Below are positions 17,562 through 30,021 of a stretch of 64,000 nucleotides of DNA, one piece after another. The position numbers were made by a program, and so were the translations under genes. Source of the DNA: CAKSHC01 sp045595395 (GTDB taxonomy: Bacteria > Bacillota > Clostridia > Oscillospirales > UMGS1783); the NCBI GenBank assembly GCA_045595395.1, contig JAZOAH010000016.1, forward strand, positions 128,996-192,995, written 5' to 3'. Under the pieces are notes generated by a model. That model had not been told where the DNA came from. It saw only the letters and a program-made list of their open reading frames with translations, and made no database searches. Every line of letters begins with the position of its first letter. The stretch's first letter is position 1.

Positions 17562-17636
17562 GATAGTAATTCCTTTCTCTTTTGGGTGATTTCATTATAT
17601 AAGATTGTATCACGCTTTGTGTGACGGGTTTCTGAA

Positions 17637-19811
17637 TTATTCGAGTTTGAGCTGTTGCGCCGTATCATTTTCACCTAAAAGTTTGGGAGCCGCAGGCAAT
17701 GTCTTAGATCGATACAGATGCTCTTTGTTTAATCTTCCCTTTTCATACTCCTCTATCGCCACAATCTCCTGCTTCTTGCCCAAGGTGATGACATTGGTCC
17801 CCTGAGAGGAACGGGACTGCTTATACGGCATAAGGGCCGTGTTGACCACAATACCGCGGTCGGCATCGGTGATGACCAGATACTCGGCATCGGCTTTGGG
17901 GGTAAAGAAGGCAATAGGCGTCAACTTATCGCAATAGGCCTTGAGCAGCTTCTTGCGGTTGGTCTTGGTGGCAAAGGAGGCCAGGTCGGTTTTTACCGCA
18001 CGGCCGCCGGCATAGAAGATGATGAGTTTTTCCGAATAGTCATAGGTGACGGCGGTATAGACCACCTTTTCGTCCGGCTCCATACCCAGCACGCCCGGCA
18101 AATAATCTCCCAGTACGCTGGCCTTGCTGTCGTTAAAGTCATAGACATGCGCCTTATAGGCCTGGCACTTATCGGTAAAGACGATCAGGTCGGCCTTATT
18201 GGATGCCTCGACCGAGCGCTGAAGTCCGTCGCCCTCCTTGAATTTCTGCTCACCGCCCATACGCAGCGACAAGGGCGTGATCTTCTTGAAATATCCCTCT
18301 TTACTAAAGAAGAGAGTAACGGGATAGTCCTCGATCTCCTTGTTCTCCACATACTGCTCGATCTCATCCTCAAACAGGATGGTAGAACGGCGGGGACGGC
18401 CGTATTTGTCGGCAATACGGTTGAGATCCTTGACCAGCATGCGGCGGAATTTGGTCTTGCTGGCAAGCAAACTTTCGATCTCGGCGATCTCCTTTTGCAG
18501 CGACTCGACCTCTTGGAGTTTATTGAGGATATATTCACGGTTTAAGTGACGCAATTTGATCTCAGCAATAAATTCTGCCTGTACCTTGTCGATGCCGAAC
18601 TCGATCATCAAATTGGGGATGACCTCGCCTTCCGACTCGGTCTGGCGGATGATGCGGATGACCTCATCAATATCAAGCAGGATCTTCTTCATGGCCTCCA
18701 GCAGATGCAGGCGATCCTTCTTGGCATTCATATCAAAGTAGAGCCGACGCTTGACACACTCGGTGCGATAGGCCGTCCACTCGTCCAGGATCTCACGCAC
18801 ACCCATGACACGGGGCATGCCGGCAATCAGGATGTTGAAATTACAGCCGAAACTGTCCTCCAGCGGCGTCAATTTATACAACTTGGTCATCAGCTGATCG
18901 GGGTCGGTACCTCGACGCAGCTCGATCTGGATCTTAAGACCGTTTTTATCGGTCAGATCCTTGATGTCGGAGATCTCCTTGAGCTTGCCCGCCTTGTACA
19001 GTTCAGCAACTTTATCCACGATCAACTCAACCGAGGTCGTGTACGGAATCTCTGTGATTTCAATGACTCCGCGTTTTTTATCGTAACTGTACTTGGCACG
19101 GATCTTGAAAGAGCCGCGGCCGGTATCGTAGATGTTACGCATCTGCTCATGGGAGAGGATGATCTGACCGCCGGTTGAAAAGTCGGGGGCTAAGAGGGTG
19201 GTCATGATATCATGCTCGGGATTCTCAATGAGCGCCGCCGTGGTACGGCAGACCTCAGCGAGGTTAAAGGAGCAGATATTGCTGGCCATACCGACGGCGA
19301 TACCCATATTGGCATTGACCAGGACATTGGGGAAGGTCGTCGGAAAAAGGGTCGGCTCTTGCATCTGGCCGTCATAGCTGTCGACAAAATCAACGGTATC
19401 CTTGTCCATGTCGGCAAACAACTCGGCGCAGAAGGGATCAAGCTTGCACTCGGTGTAACGGGAGGCGGCATAGGCCATATCCCTTGAATAGTGCTTACCG
19501 AAGTTACCCTTGGATTCGATAAAGGGATAAAGCAGCGCTTCATGGCCTCGTGAGAGACGCACCAGCGTATCGTAAATGGCCTGATCGCCGTGAGGGTTGA
19601 GCTTCATGGTCTGACCTACGACATTGGCCGATTTGGTCAATTCCCCTTTGAGCAATCCCATCTTATACATGGTATAGAGCAGTTTGCGATGGGAGGGCTT
19701 AAAGCCGTCGATCTCGGGGATGGCACGGGAGATAATGACGCTCATGGCGTAGGGCATATAGTTTTCACGCAGGGTATCGGTGATTCTCTGTTCCAAATAA
19801 TTGTGTTCCAT
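17637..19811 (-). CDS. parC: Type IIA DNA topoisomerase subunit A (topoisomerase IV ParC-like)
   Basis: The 724-residue subunit cuts and rejoins DNA. The breakage domain has the catalytic Arg118-Tyr119 (AASRYTE) and the GNFG motif. At the site of the quinolone-contact serine, the HGDSAxYD pattern reads HGDQAIYD (Gln77), with Asp81 kept. The C-terminal part looks like a short beta-pinwheel, and no GyrA box (QRRGGKG) is seen, which favours topoisomerase IV over gyrase. It follows the subunit B gene by 11 bp. Confidence 0.88.
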   Translation of the reverse strand: MEHNYLEQRITDTLRENYMPYAMSVIISRAIPEIDGFKPSHRKLLYTMYKMGLLKGELTKSANVVGQTMKLNPHGDQAIYDTLVRLSRGHEALLYPFIESKGNFGKHYSRDMAYAASRYTECKLDPFCAELFADMDKDTVDFVDSYDGQMQEPTLFPTTFPNVLVNANMGIAVGMASNICSFNLAEVCRTTAALIENPEHDIMTTLLAPDFSTGGQIILSHEQMRNIYDTGRGSFKIRAKYSYDKKRGVIEITEIPYTTSVELIVDKVAELYKAGKLKEISDIKDLTDKNGLKIQIELRRGTDPDQLMTKLYKLTPLEDSFGCNFNILIAGMPRVMGVREILDEWTAYRTECVKRRLYFDMNAKKDRLHLLEAMKKILLDIDEVIRIIRQTESEGEVIPNLMIEFGIDKVQAEFIAEIKLRHLNREYILNKLQEVESLQKEIAEIESLLASKTKFRRMLVKDLNRIADKYGRPRRSTILFEDEIEQYVENKEIEDYPVTLFFSKEGYFKKITPLSLRMGGEQKFKEGDGLQRSVEASNKADLIVFTDKCQAYKAHVYDFNDSKASVLGDYLPGVLGMEPDEKVVYTAVTYDYSEKLIIFYAGGRAVKTDLASFATKTNRKKLLKAYCDKLTPIAFFTPKADAEYLVITDADRGIVVNTALMPYKQSRSSQGTNVITLGKKQEIVAIEEYEKGRLNKEHLYRSKTLPAAPKLLGENDTAQQLKLE

Positions 19812-19822
19812 GATACCCTCCT

Positions 19823-21805
19823 TTACGAAAGATCGGCCAGATCGACATAGAGCGAGCCGTATTCTTTAATATAATCCTTACGCCCGGCCAGGTCATCACC
19901 CAGCAGCACATCGAACATACGAGCCGTTTCGGCAGCGTCGGCAGCGGTCACACGGATGAGCCGACGAGTTTCGGGGTTCATGGTAGTCTGCCACATCATT
20001 TCGGGCTCGTTCTCGCCAAGACCCTTGGATCGCTGGATCTTAACCTTTTTGCCGTCGAGTTTTTGCAGCAACTCGGCCTTGGCCTTATCGTCAAAGGCGA
20101 AATAGGTGTCCTTGCCGCAGGTGATCTCATACAGCGGCGTTTCGGCAATATAGACATAGCCCTCACGAATCAGGGTGGGCATCAGACGATAGATCATGGT
20201 TAGGATCAGGGTGCGGATCTGATAGCCGTCGACGTCGGCGTCGGTACATATAATGATACGTTTATAGCGCAGGGCGTTCAGGTCAAACAAAGACATATCC
20301 TTGCCGGCCTTGCCCTTGATCTCAACGCCGCAGCCCATGACCTTGATCAGATCGGTGATGATCTCGCTTTTGAATATCTTATCCAGATCGGTCTTTAAGC
20401 AGTTTAATATCTTGCCACGCACCGGCATGATGGCCTGGAAACGGGCATCTCTTCCCTGCTTACAGGAGCCCAATGCCGAGTCACCCTCCACGATGTAGAG
20501 TTCACGCTCTTCCGGTTTTTTGGAAGCGCAGTCGACAAACTTGGCGATACGGTTGGTCATATCCACCGTGCCCTGCACCTTCTTTTTATAGTCGGTACGG
20601 GCATGGTCGGCCTTTTCACGGGAGCGTTTGTTGATGAGTACCTGATCGGCAATGCGATCGGCCTGGGCTTTATTTTCAACAAAATAAATCTGCAGGGCCG
20701 ATTTCAGATACTCGGTCATGGCCTCCTGGATAAACTTGTTATTGATGGCCTTTTTGGTCTGGTTTTCATAGGAGGTCAAGGTCGAGAAACAGTTAGACAC
20801 GAGAGCCAGGCAATCCTGGACATCGACAAACTTGATCTGACTTTCGTTCTTATTATATTTACCCTGTTGCTTTAGATAGGCGTTGATGGCCGAAACAAAA
20901 GCGCTCTGCACCGCCTTGTCGGGCGCACCGCCGTGCTCCAGGTAAGAGCTGTTATGATAATACTCTAATTTCTGCTTGAGGGCCGAGAAAGCGAATACAA
21001 CTTGTATTTTCAGTTTGTATTCGGGCTTGTCCTCACGGTCGCGCCCCACACGGTCGGCAGTGAAATTCTGCACCTCGGTGATGTTAGCATCACCCAAAAA
21101 CTCGGTCATGTAATCGACCGGGCCGTTGGGATAGCAGAATTCCTGTTCGGAGAACGAGCCGTTCTCCTCCTGCCAGCGCAGGACAAAATGCACACCGGCA
21201 TTGGTGACGGCCTGGCGCCGCATCGTTTCCTCGAAGAAAGAGCGAGGAATAACAATATCGGTAAAAACCTTATTGTCGGGCTTAAAACGGGTCTTGGTTC
21301 CGGTGGAACGGTATCGCTTCGGCTCTTTTTTCAGACCACCGACATTTTTGCCGGCCTCAAAATGCAGGCTGTACTCAAACCCGTCGCGATGGACGGTGAC
21401 ATCCATATATTCGCTGGCATACTGGGTGGCACAGGCACCAAGGCCGTTAAGGCCCAGGGAATATTCATAATTCTCGCCCGAGGCGGTATCGTACTTGCCG
21501 CCGGCGTAGAGTTCACAGTAGACCAGTTCCCAGTTAAAACGTTTTTCTTTTTCGTTAAAATCGACGGGACAGCCGCGGCCAAAGTCCTCGATCTCGATGG
21601 AATGGTCGCCGTAATAGGTCAGAACGATGCGGTCGCCATGCCCTTCACGGGCCTCGTCGATGGAGTTGGAGAGGATCTCGAAGGCGGCATGCTGACAGCC
21701 CTCCAGTCCGTCCGACCCGAACATGACGCCGGGGCGTTTACGGACACGTTCCTCATCCTTAAGCATCGATATGCTTTCGTTGCCGTATTCTTTCTTTTTA
21801 GCCAT
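19823..21805 (-). CDS. parE: Type IIA DNA topoisomerase subunit B (topoisomerase IV ParE-like)
   Basis: The 660-residue ATPase subunit has the GHKL N-box EILSNSIDEA (43-52), DFGRG (74-78), a glycine-rich lid GLNGLGA where most relatives have GLHGVGA, and a TOPRIM domain with YIVEGDSALG and CTDADVDGYQIRTL. It forms a tetramer with the neighbouring subunit A to decatenate chromosomes. The ATG at 21805 is favoured because AAGGAA is 6 nt upstream; the ATG at 21811 abuts it. A second gyrase pair is expected elsewhere in the genome. Confidence 0.88.
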   Translation of the reverse strand: MAKKKEYGNESISMLKDEERVRKRPGVMFGSDGLEGCQHAAFEILSNSIDEAREGHGDRIVLTYYGDHSIEIEDFGRGCPVDFNEKEKRFNWELVYCELYAGGKYDTASGENYEYSLGLNGLGACATQYASEYMDVTVHRDGFEYSLHFEAGKNVGGLKKEPKRYRSTGTKTRFKPDNKVFTDIVIPRSFFEETMRRQAVTNAGVHFVLRWQEENGSFSEQEFCYPNGPVDYMTEFLGDANITEVQNFTADRVGRDREDKPEYKLKIQVVFAFSALKQKLEYYHNSSYLEHGGAPDKAVQSAFVSAINAYLKQQGKYNKNESQIKFVDVQDCLALVSNCFSTLTSYENQTKKAINNKFIQEAMTEYLKSALQIYFVENKAQADRIADQVLINKRSREKADHARTDYKKKVQGTVDMTNRIAKFVDCASKKPEERELYIVEGDSALGSCKQGRDARFQAIMPVRGKILNCLKTDLDKIFKSEIITDLIKVMGCGVEIKGKAGKDMSLFDLNALRYKRIIICTDADVDGYQIRTLILTMIYRLMPTLIREGYVYIAETPLYEITCGKDTYFAFDDKAKAELLQKLDGKKVKIQRSKGLGENEPEMMWQTTMNPETRRLIRVTAADAAETARMFDVLLGDDLAGRKDYIKEYGSLYVDLADLS

Positions 21806-21835
21806 ATCCATTTCCTTTTCTTCACAGATATATCT

Positions 21836-21864
21836 ATTATATAATTATTTTCCTATAAATACAA
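21836..21864 (-). promoter_or_regulatory. Sigma-A promoter of parE-parC
   Basis: On the minus strand TTGTAT (21859-21864) and TATAAT (21836-21841) are separated by 17 bp. Confidence 0.65.
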
Positions 21865-21887
21865 GGTATATTTTTTTACAAAAACCA

Positions 21888-21916
21888 TTGCATATATACA
21901 CAAAGAGTGATAAAAT
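21888..21916 (+). promoter_or_regulatory. Sigma-A promoter of nifJ
   Basis: TTGCAT (21888-21893), a 17-bp spacer and TAAAAT (21911-21916) lie 49 bp upstream of the nifJ start; a GGAGG ribosome site precedes the ATG. Confidence 0.65.
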
Positions 21917-21965
21917 CTATACTGTATGATTAAGTCATAATAATTTCTACATAGGAGGATTCCCA

Positions 21966-25505
<3,540 letters not shown>

Positions 25506-25525
25506 CAGATGAATATTAACTGAAG

Positions 25526-25556
25526 AAAGGGACGGCATCTTGCCGTCCCTTTTTCT
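25526..25556 (+). terminator. nifJ terminator (overlaps the next promoter)
   Basis: An 11-bp stem (25526-25536 with 25542-25552) is followed by a T-rich tail. The -35 box of the next gene lies in its descending arm. Confidence 0.8.
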
Positions 25557-25568
25557 TTATGGTATAAT
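25540..25568 (+). promoter_or_regulatory. Sigma-A promoter of the small alarmone synthetase
   Basis: TTGCCG (25540-25545), a 17-bp spacer and a perfect TATAAT (25563-25568). The leader would be only about 15 nt long. Confidence 0.65.
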
Positions 25569-25589
25569 AGTCCTGTAAAGGAGATGTCT

Positions 25590-26249
25590 ATGGAACAGGA
25601 AATGATCGCCCTATCGGAGCAGGATATTGAATATTTGATCGAAACGACCCGCCCCTTCGCCGAGCTAATGATGCGCTATCGCTGCGCCATCAAAGAAGTT
25701 CAGACGAAATTTGAGGTGCTCAACGAAGAGTTTTCCATCCGCTATAACCGCAACCCCGTCGAAGCCATCAAAACCAGACTAAAATCCCCTCGCAGTATCT
25801 TCGGCAAGATGCAGAAGAACGATCTGCCCATTACGGTGGAAAATATCCGTGAACATCTTTCGGACATTGCCGGTATCCGCATCATCTGCTCCTATCCCGA
25901 AGATATTTACACGCTGTGCGATATGTTTTTGCGGCAGGATGATGTACGGCTGATTCGCAAGAAAGATTACATAGCCAATCCTAAGGAGAACGGATACCGC
26001 AGCTTACACCTGATCGTGGAGATTCCCATTTTCCTGACCGATGCTAAGGAATATGTACGGGCCGAAGTGCAATTTCCCACCATTGCCATGGATTTTTGGG
26101 CATCCCTGGAACATAAACTTAAATATAAAAAGGATATTCCCTTTGCCGATGAGGTGGCGCAAGAGTTAAAGGATTGCGCCGAACAGATCGCTTTTTTAGA
26201 TCGCCGCATGGAGGCCATCCATCGTCATATTGAAGACCTGACAAAATAA
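25590..26249 (+). CDS. Small alarmone synthetase (RelQ/YjbM-like GTP pyrophosphokinase)
   Basis: The 219-residue protein is a stand-alone RelA/SpoT synthetase domain with RLKSPRSIFGKM, LSDIAGIRIICSY, NGYRSLHLIVEIP and EVQFPTIAMDFWASLEHKLKY. It transfers pyrophosphate from ATP to GDP or GTP to make (p)ppGpp. There is no HD hydrolase and no TGS/ACT regulatory part, as in RelP and RelQ. The ATG at 25590 is used since AAGGAG lies 7 nt upstream; the ATG at 25584 touches the ribosome site. Confidence 0.92.
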   Translation: MEQEMIALSEQDIEYLIETTRPFAELMMRYRCAIKEVQTKFEVLNEEFSIRYNRNPVEAIKTRLKSPRSIFGKMQKNDLPITVENIREHLSDIAGIRIICSYPEDIYTLCDMFLRQDDVRLIRKKDYIANPKENGYRSLHLIVEIPIFLTDAKEYVRAEVQFPTIAMDFWASLEHKLKYKKDIPFADEVAQELKDCAEQIAFLDRRMEAIHRHIEDLTK

Positions 26250-26278
26250 GAAGGACGCTTATGCGTCCTTCTTTTTTC
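26248..26278. terminator. Bidirectional terminator
   Basis: An 11-bp stem (26248-26258 with 26263-26273) ends in T runs and lies between the convergent alarmone synthetase and plsY genes. It overlaps the end of both coding regions. Confidence 0.8.
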
Positions 26279-26900
26279 CTAATCTATTTTCCGTTCCGTT
26301 TAGTAATCGTTTGATATTTTCCCGGTGGGTAAAGACCAGAAGCAAACCGAAGAAAAATACCGTTCCCACATACATCCACACCTGATCCCACGCCAGCGCA
26401 TCAACATAGCGACGCAGGATAAAGGCCGAGAGCGGACCGGTGATGGTGGTGGACAGGCTGGCAATGGACATATACTTGGTGGTGACCAAAAGAATGATAA
26501 ACACCGCCAGCATGCAAAGGAACATGCGCCAGTCAAGCAAAATGAGCATACCGCCGATGGTAGCCACGCCCTTGCCGCCCCGAAACCCGAAGATGGCCGG
26601 ATAGATATGACCAATAGCCGCAGCCAGACCCGATAGTCCAATGACAAGCAGATTGCTTGGCTCTCCTACGATAAGAAAGGCACCCAGGTAGCAGGCCAGC
26701 ACGCCCTTACCAATATCGAAGAGCATGACGGTGGTACCGAAGGGCCAGCCAAAAACACGGAAGGCGTTGGTGGTGCCGGCATTACAACTGCCGTAACTGC
26801 GAATGTCTTTTTTGAAGATCAGATTAGAGCCGATGATGGCAATATTGATATTGCCCAAACAATAGGCCACGACCATGGCCAGAATATATTTTCCTATCAT
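26259..26900 (-). CDS. plsY: Acyl-phosphate:glycerol-3-phosphate acyltransferase PlsY
   Basis: PlsY moves the acyl chain from acyl-phosphate to glycerol-3-phosphate, the first step of phospholipid synthesis. The 213-residue protein has about five membrane helices and the family motifs IRSYGSCNAGTTNAFR, IGHIYPAIFGFRGGKGVAT and FTHRENIKRLLNGTENRL. The usual GSGNxGaTN is GSCNAGTTN here. The start at 26900 is 4 bp after the der stop; der-plsY is a common Clostridia operon. Confidence 0.93.
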   Translation of the reverse strand: MIGKYILAMVVAYCLGNINIAIIGSNLIFKKDIRSYGSCNAGTTNAFRVFGWPFGTTVMLFDIGKGVLACYLGAFLIVGEPSNLLVIGLSGLAAAIGHIYPAIFGFRGGKGVATIGGMLILLDWRMFLCMLAVFIILLVTTKYMSIASLSTTITGPLSAFILRRYVDALAWDQVWMYVGTVFFFGLLLVFTHRENIKRLLNGTENRLGKKKDA

Positions 26901-26904
26901 GCCC

Positions 26905-28227
26905 TCACCTATTATCCTTTTCATCACGCTCACGCACCATGGTGCGAATGGGCGTACCGGTCAACCCAAAGGTCTCACGGATGCAATTTTCAATATAACG
27001 CTTATACGAGAAATGGAACAGCCGTTTATCGTTAACAAAGACGACAAATGTCGGCGGACGGACGCTGGCCTGGGTAATATAATACAAGCGCAGACGGCGG
27101 CCCTTATCCGAGGGCGGCTGGACTTTGGTAACGGCATCGGCCAGCATAGAATTCAAGCGTCCGGTCGGGATGCGCATACAGTTTTGAGCATTGACAGCAT
27201 GGATCAGCGGGAAAAGTTTGTCCACACGCTGTCCCGTCATCGCAGAAATAAACTCGATCGGTGCATAGTCCATAAAGGCCAGGCGACGCTTAATATCCTT
27301 TTTAAGCTTTTCCATCGTGCCTGTTTCTTTATCCACATCATCCCACTTATTGGCAACCACGACACAGGCCTTACCCAGATCGTCGGCGTAACCGGCAATT
27401 TTAGTGTCCTGCTCGGTCACACCCTCACGGGCATCGATGAGCACCAACACAACATCGGCACGTTCTACGGCCATATAGGAGCGTAAAACGCTGTATTTCT
27501 CGATATTCTCATCCACCTTGCTCTTGCGGCGCAGTCCTGCCGTATCAATGAGCATATATTTGCCGTGCTCATTTTCATAATAGGCGTCGATGGCATCACG
27601 GGTGGTGCCGGCGATATTGGAAACGATCGAGCGCTCTTTTCCTAAAATGCAGTTGAGCAGCGAAGATTTACCGACATTCGGCTTGCCTATGATGGCCACC
27701 TTAATGACATCGGAGTCTTCCTCGTCGTTTTCCTCGGGCAACAGGTCGCAGACACGGTCGAGAACATCGCCGGTACCGTGGCCATGGACGGCCGAAACTG
27801 AAAAGACATCCTCAAAGCCGAGATTGTAAAACTCATAAAATTCAGGGGGTTCAGCCCCGACACTGTCACACTTATTCACGCAGACCAGCACAGGCTTATT
27901 GCTGTGGCGCAGCATTTGAGCCACCGCCTCGTCGGTAGCGGTGACGCCGGTGGTGATATCGCAGATAAAGAGCACGACATCAGCGCCGTCGATGGCCAAC
28001 TGAGCCTGCTCACGAATCTTAGACAGGATGACATCCCCGGTATCGGGCTCGATACCGCCGGTGTCGATCAAAGTAAAGCTACGATCGAGCCAGGTGCACG
28101 AGGCATGCAGCCGATCGCGGGTAACGCCGGGGACATTGTCCACAATGGACAGACGCTGACCGGCTAATTTATTGAATAAGGTCGACTTTCCCACATTGGG
28201 ACGGCCGACGACAGCAACTACTGCCAT
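26905..28227 (-). CDS. der: Ribosome assembly GTPase Der (EngA)
   Basis: Der has two GTPase domains in tandem and helps 50S subunit maturation. The 440-residue protein shows both P-loops (GRPNVGKST near residue 8 and GKPNVGKSS near 183), both DTGG/DTAG switch motifs, NKCD and NKWD, and a C-terminal KH-like domain. An AAGGAGG site precedes the ATG. Confidence 0.97.
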   Translation of the reverse strand: MAVVAVVGRPNVGKSTLFNKLAGQRLSIVDNVPGVTRDRLHASCTWLDRSFTLIDTGGIEPDTGDVILSKIREQAQLAIDGADVVLFICDITTGVTATDEAVAQMLRHSNKPVLVCVNKCDSVGAEPPEFYEFYNLGFEDVFSVSAVHGHGTGDVLDRVCDLLPEENDEEDSDVIKVAIIGKPNVGKSSLLNCILGKERSIVSNIAGTTRDAIDAYYENEHGKYMLIDTAGLRRKSKVDENIEKYSVLRSYMAVERADVVLVLIDAREGVTEQDTKIAGYADDLGKACVVVANKWDDVDKETGTMEKLKKDIKRRLAFMDYAPIEFISAMTGQRVDKLFPLIHAVNAQNCMRIPTGRLNSMLADAVTKVQPPSDKGRRLRLYYITQASVRPPTFVVFVNDKRLFHFSYKRYIENCIRETFGLTGTPIRTMVRERDEKDNR

Positions 28228-28243
28228 GCCCTACCTCCTTTGA

Positions 28244-28279
28244 TAAAAAAAGAGAAGGAAACTCATCGTCGCCTTCTCT
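28244..28279 (-). terminator. Terminator after rpmF
   Basis: An 8-bp stem (28251-28258 with 28272-28279) with a 13-nt loop is followed by seven T on the minus strand. Confidence 0.7.
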
Positions 28280-28284
28280 GTTTT

Positions 28285-28470
28285 TTACGCCTCTTCCTTT
28301 TTCACGACCAGATTACCGTCATAGTAACCGCAATTATCGCACACTCTGTGGGGAGCGATCAGCTCGCCGCACTGCTTGCACTTCGTGAGCGCCGGAGCGT
28401 CCAGCTTCCAGACGTTGGATCGACGCAGGTCTCTTCTGGATTTCGATGTTTTTCTCTTGGGAACCGCCAT
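28285..28470 (-). CDS. rpmF: 50S ribosomal protein L32 (bL32)
   Basis: The 61-residue protein starts MAVPKRKTSKSRRDLRRS, the bL32 signature, and has the zinc-ribbon pairs CKQC and CDNC, so it is the zinc-binding form. It is 34 bp downstream of the yceD-like gene and shares its promoter, the conserved arrangement in most bacteria. Confidence 0.97.
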   Translation of the reverse strand: MAVPKRKTSKSRRDLRRSNVWKLDAPALTKCKQCGELIAPHRVCDNCGYYDGNLVVKKEEA

Positions 28471-28504
28471 CTATGACACCTCCTTAACCGGGTTTTATAA
28501 CTTA

Positions 28505-28948
28505 TCAAGCCGTATGGTCGCAACTGCCGTGATTGAGATCCTGACCACAGACGGGGCATAACCCCTTGCACTCAGGCGAACAGAGAAGCTTGGACGGATA
28601 TTCGTCAAACAAGGCTTCCTCAACAGCCGTGCTCAGATCAATGATGTGGCCGCCTTCCAGGCTGACCAGATCATCACCACCCCCATCGGGGCCGATAAAG
28701 CATTCGAGGGGCACATTCACATCAAAGGCCACATCGCCAAGACAGCGTGCGCAGGGCGCAACTGCATGAGCGGAGATGGCAGCCTCGATGGCAATGCCCT
28801 GATATCGGTTACGCACCGTACCTTTGACATGTACCATGCTGAAGGGACGGACCCCATCCCCCATTTCAAGGGATGAAAAATCCTTCTCACATTCAAACGA
28901 TAGCACAAATTTTTCACTGGCCAGTACTTGACCGATGTTCAGTTTCAT
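28505..28948 (-). CDS. yceD: YceD family protein (DUF177)
   Basis: The 147-residue protein has the DUF177 core (CARCLGDVAFDVNVPLE, then DLSTAVEEALFDEYPSKLLC, then CKGLCPVCGQDLN) with cysteine pairs that may bind metal. The family is linked to 23S rRNA or ribosome assembly and nearly always precedes rpmF, as here. A GAGGT site lies upstream of the ATG. Confidence 0.92.
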   Translation of the reverse strand: MKLNIGQVLASEKFVLSFECEKDFSSLEMGDGVRPFSMVHVKGTVRNRYQGIAIEAAISAHAVAPCARCLGDVAFDVNVPLECFIGPDGGGDDLVSLEGGHIIDLSTAVEEALFDEYPSKLLCSPECKGLCPVCGQDLNHGSCDHTA

Positions 28949-28973
28949 ACTATTACCTCGATACGCATATTAC

Positions 28974-29002
28974 ATTATACATATTTGACCGTTGTATGTC
29001 AA
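28974..29002 (-). promoter_or_regulatory. Consensus sigma-A promoter of yceD-rpmF
   Basis: On the minus strand perfect TTGACA (28997-29002) and perfect TATAAT (28974-28979) boxes are separated by 17 bp. Confidence 0.85.
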
Positions 29003-29023
29003 GTAATTTCTTAATATTTCCCA

Positions 29024-29905
29024 CTAATGTTTAGGAATATACCGACCACGATGAAATGACGGCAAAAGAGCCATCCCCGTCCCAGCGTGACGGCGCCCGG
29101 CAACAGGCGTAACCTGAGCCGAATATCCGCAAGACAGGGCAAATCCCATCAACGCAAGGTCGCACAACTGCGTCGTTATCCCAAACAATCCCTGGTAGAC
29201 AGGCACCCGCAACATTGCCAATACCGTGGCCGCTACGGCTGATAGCGCCAGCAATACCACCGACGCAGATGAAACTGCCAAAAAGCTACTTTTCCCACTG
29301 CCATCCAGGAGAACACGCCCCAACTGCGACAAAAACAGCAACGCAACCCCACAGGATAAAAGTCGGATGGCATAGGTATCGACCGACGGATTGGTGGTAA
29401 TGGTCATAAAATCATCGATCAAACGAAGGATATACAATCCGATCGGGCCCAGGATGAGCGTCAAACTGATAGCCGAGGGTAATTGCGGGCCTTTCCAACA
29501 CAACAAAAAGAAGAAGCCTACCGACAAGATTGCAAATAATACCTTACCGATAGCCAACCACGGGATCTCCAGTCGATACATCAGCAGAGCGCCCGAAAAT
29601 TCCTTCCACAGCGCCACCAGCGACACAATCAGCTGTGTTGCAAAAACTACGGCGGCGATTGCGGCCATGATGCGAAACACCTTGCCATCCCCCATCGACA
29701 CCCGGCCGTTACCCCAAAGGCTCGGCAGCGCAGCCAGGAGCAATACGAAAACGCAAAGCACAACCTGCAGCACCGTCCAAACATCCGATATACTGTAACC
29801 GTTGATCCGATCGGTACCAAGCAGCAACACAAGCATGCGTACCACGCATAGCAGCGCTGCTCCCGCCATGGTAAATATCATGCGATTTTTTCTTAAAAAT
29901 TCCAC
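29024..29905 (-). CDS. Polytopic membrane protein of unknown function
   Basis: I do not recognise this 293-residue protein. About eight hydrophobic helices are spread evenly along it, ending in a short basic tail; no catalytic motif stands out. The likely start is GTG at 29905, with AGAGGTG 8 nt upstream. It lies alone between the yceD promoter and the GH3-like gene, with no clear operon partner. Confidence 0.7.
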   Translation of the reverse strand: MEFLRKNRMIFTMAGAALLCVVRMLVLLLGTDRINGYSISDVWTVLQVVLCVFVLLLAALPSLWGNGRVSMGDGKVFRIMAAIAAVVFATQLIVSLVALWKEFSGALLMYRLEIPWLAIGKVLFAILSVGFFFLLCWKGPQLPSAISLTLILGPIGLYILRLIDDFMTITTNPSVDTYAIRLLSCGVALLFLSQLGRVLLDGSGKSSFLAVSSASVVLLALSAVAATVLAMLRVPVYQGLFGITTQLCDLALMGFALSCGYSAQVTPVAGRRHAGTGMALLPSFHRGRYIPKH

Positions 29906-29984
29906 TGCCGCTTCACCTCTCTTGCTATTTTACCGCATTTTACCTCAAATTCCAATAGTTCAATCAAAAATTCTTTGTAAATAA

Positions 29985-30017
29985 TTAAAATAGGCAGCGC
30001 AGATAACTGCGCTGCCT
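29985..30017 (-). terminator. Terminator of the glycyl radical enzyme operon
   Basis: A 10-bp GC-rich stem (29993-30002 with 30007-30016) is followed on the minus strand by TATTTTAATT. Confidence 0.7.
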
Positions 30018-30021
30018 AAGC

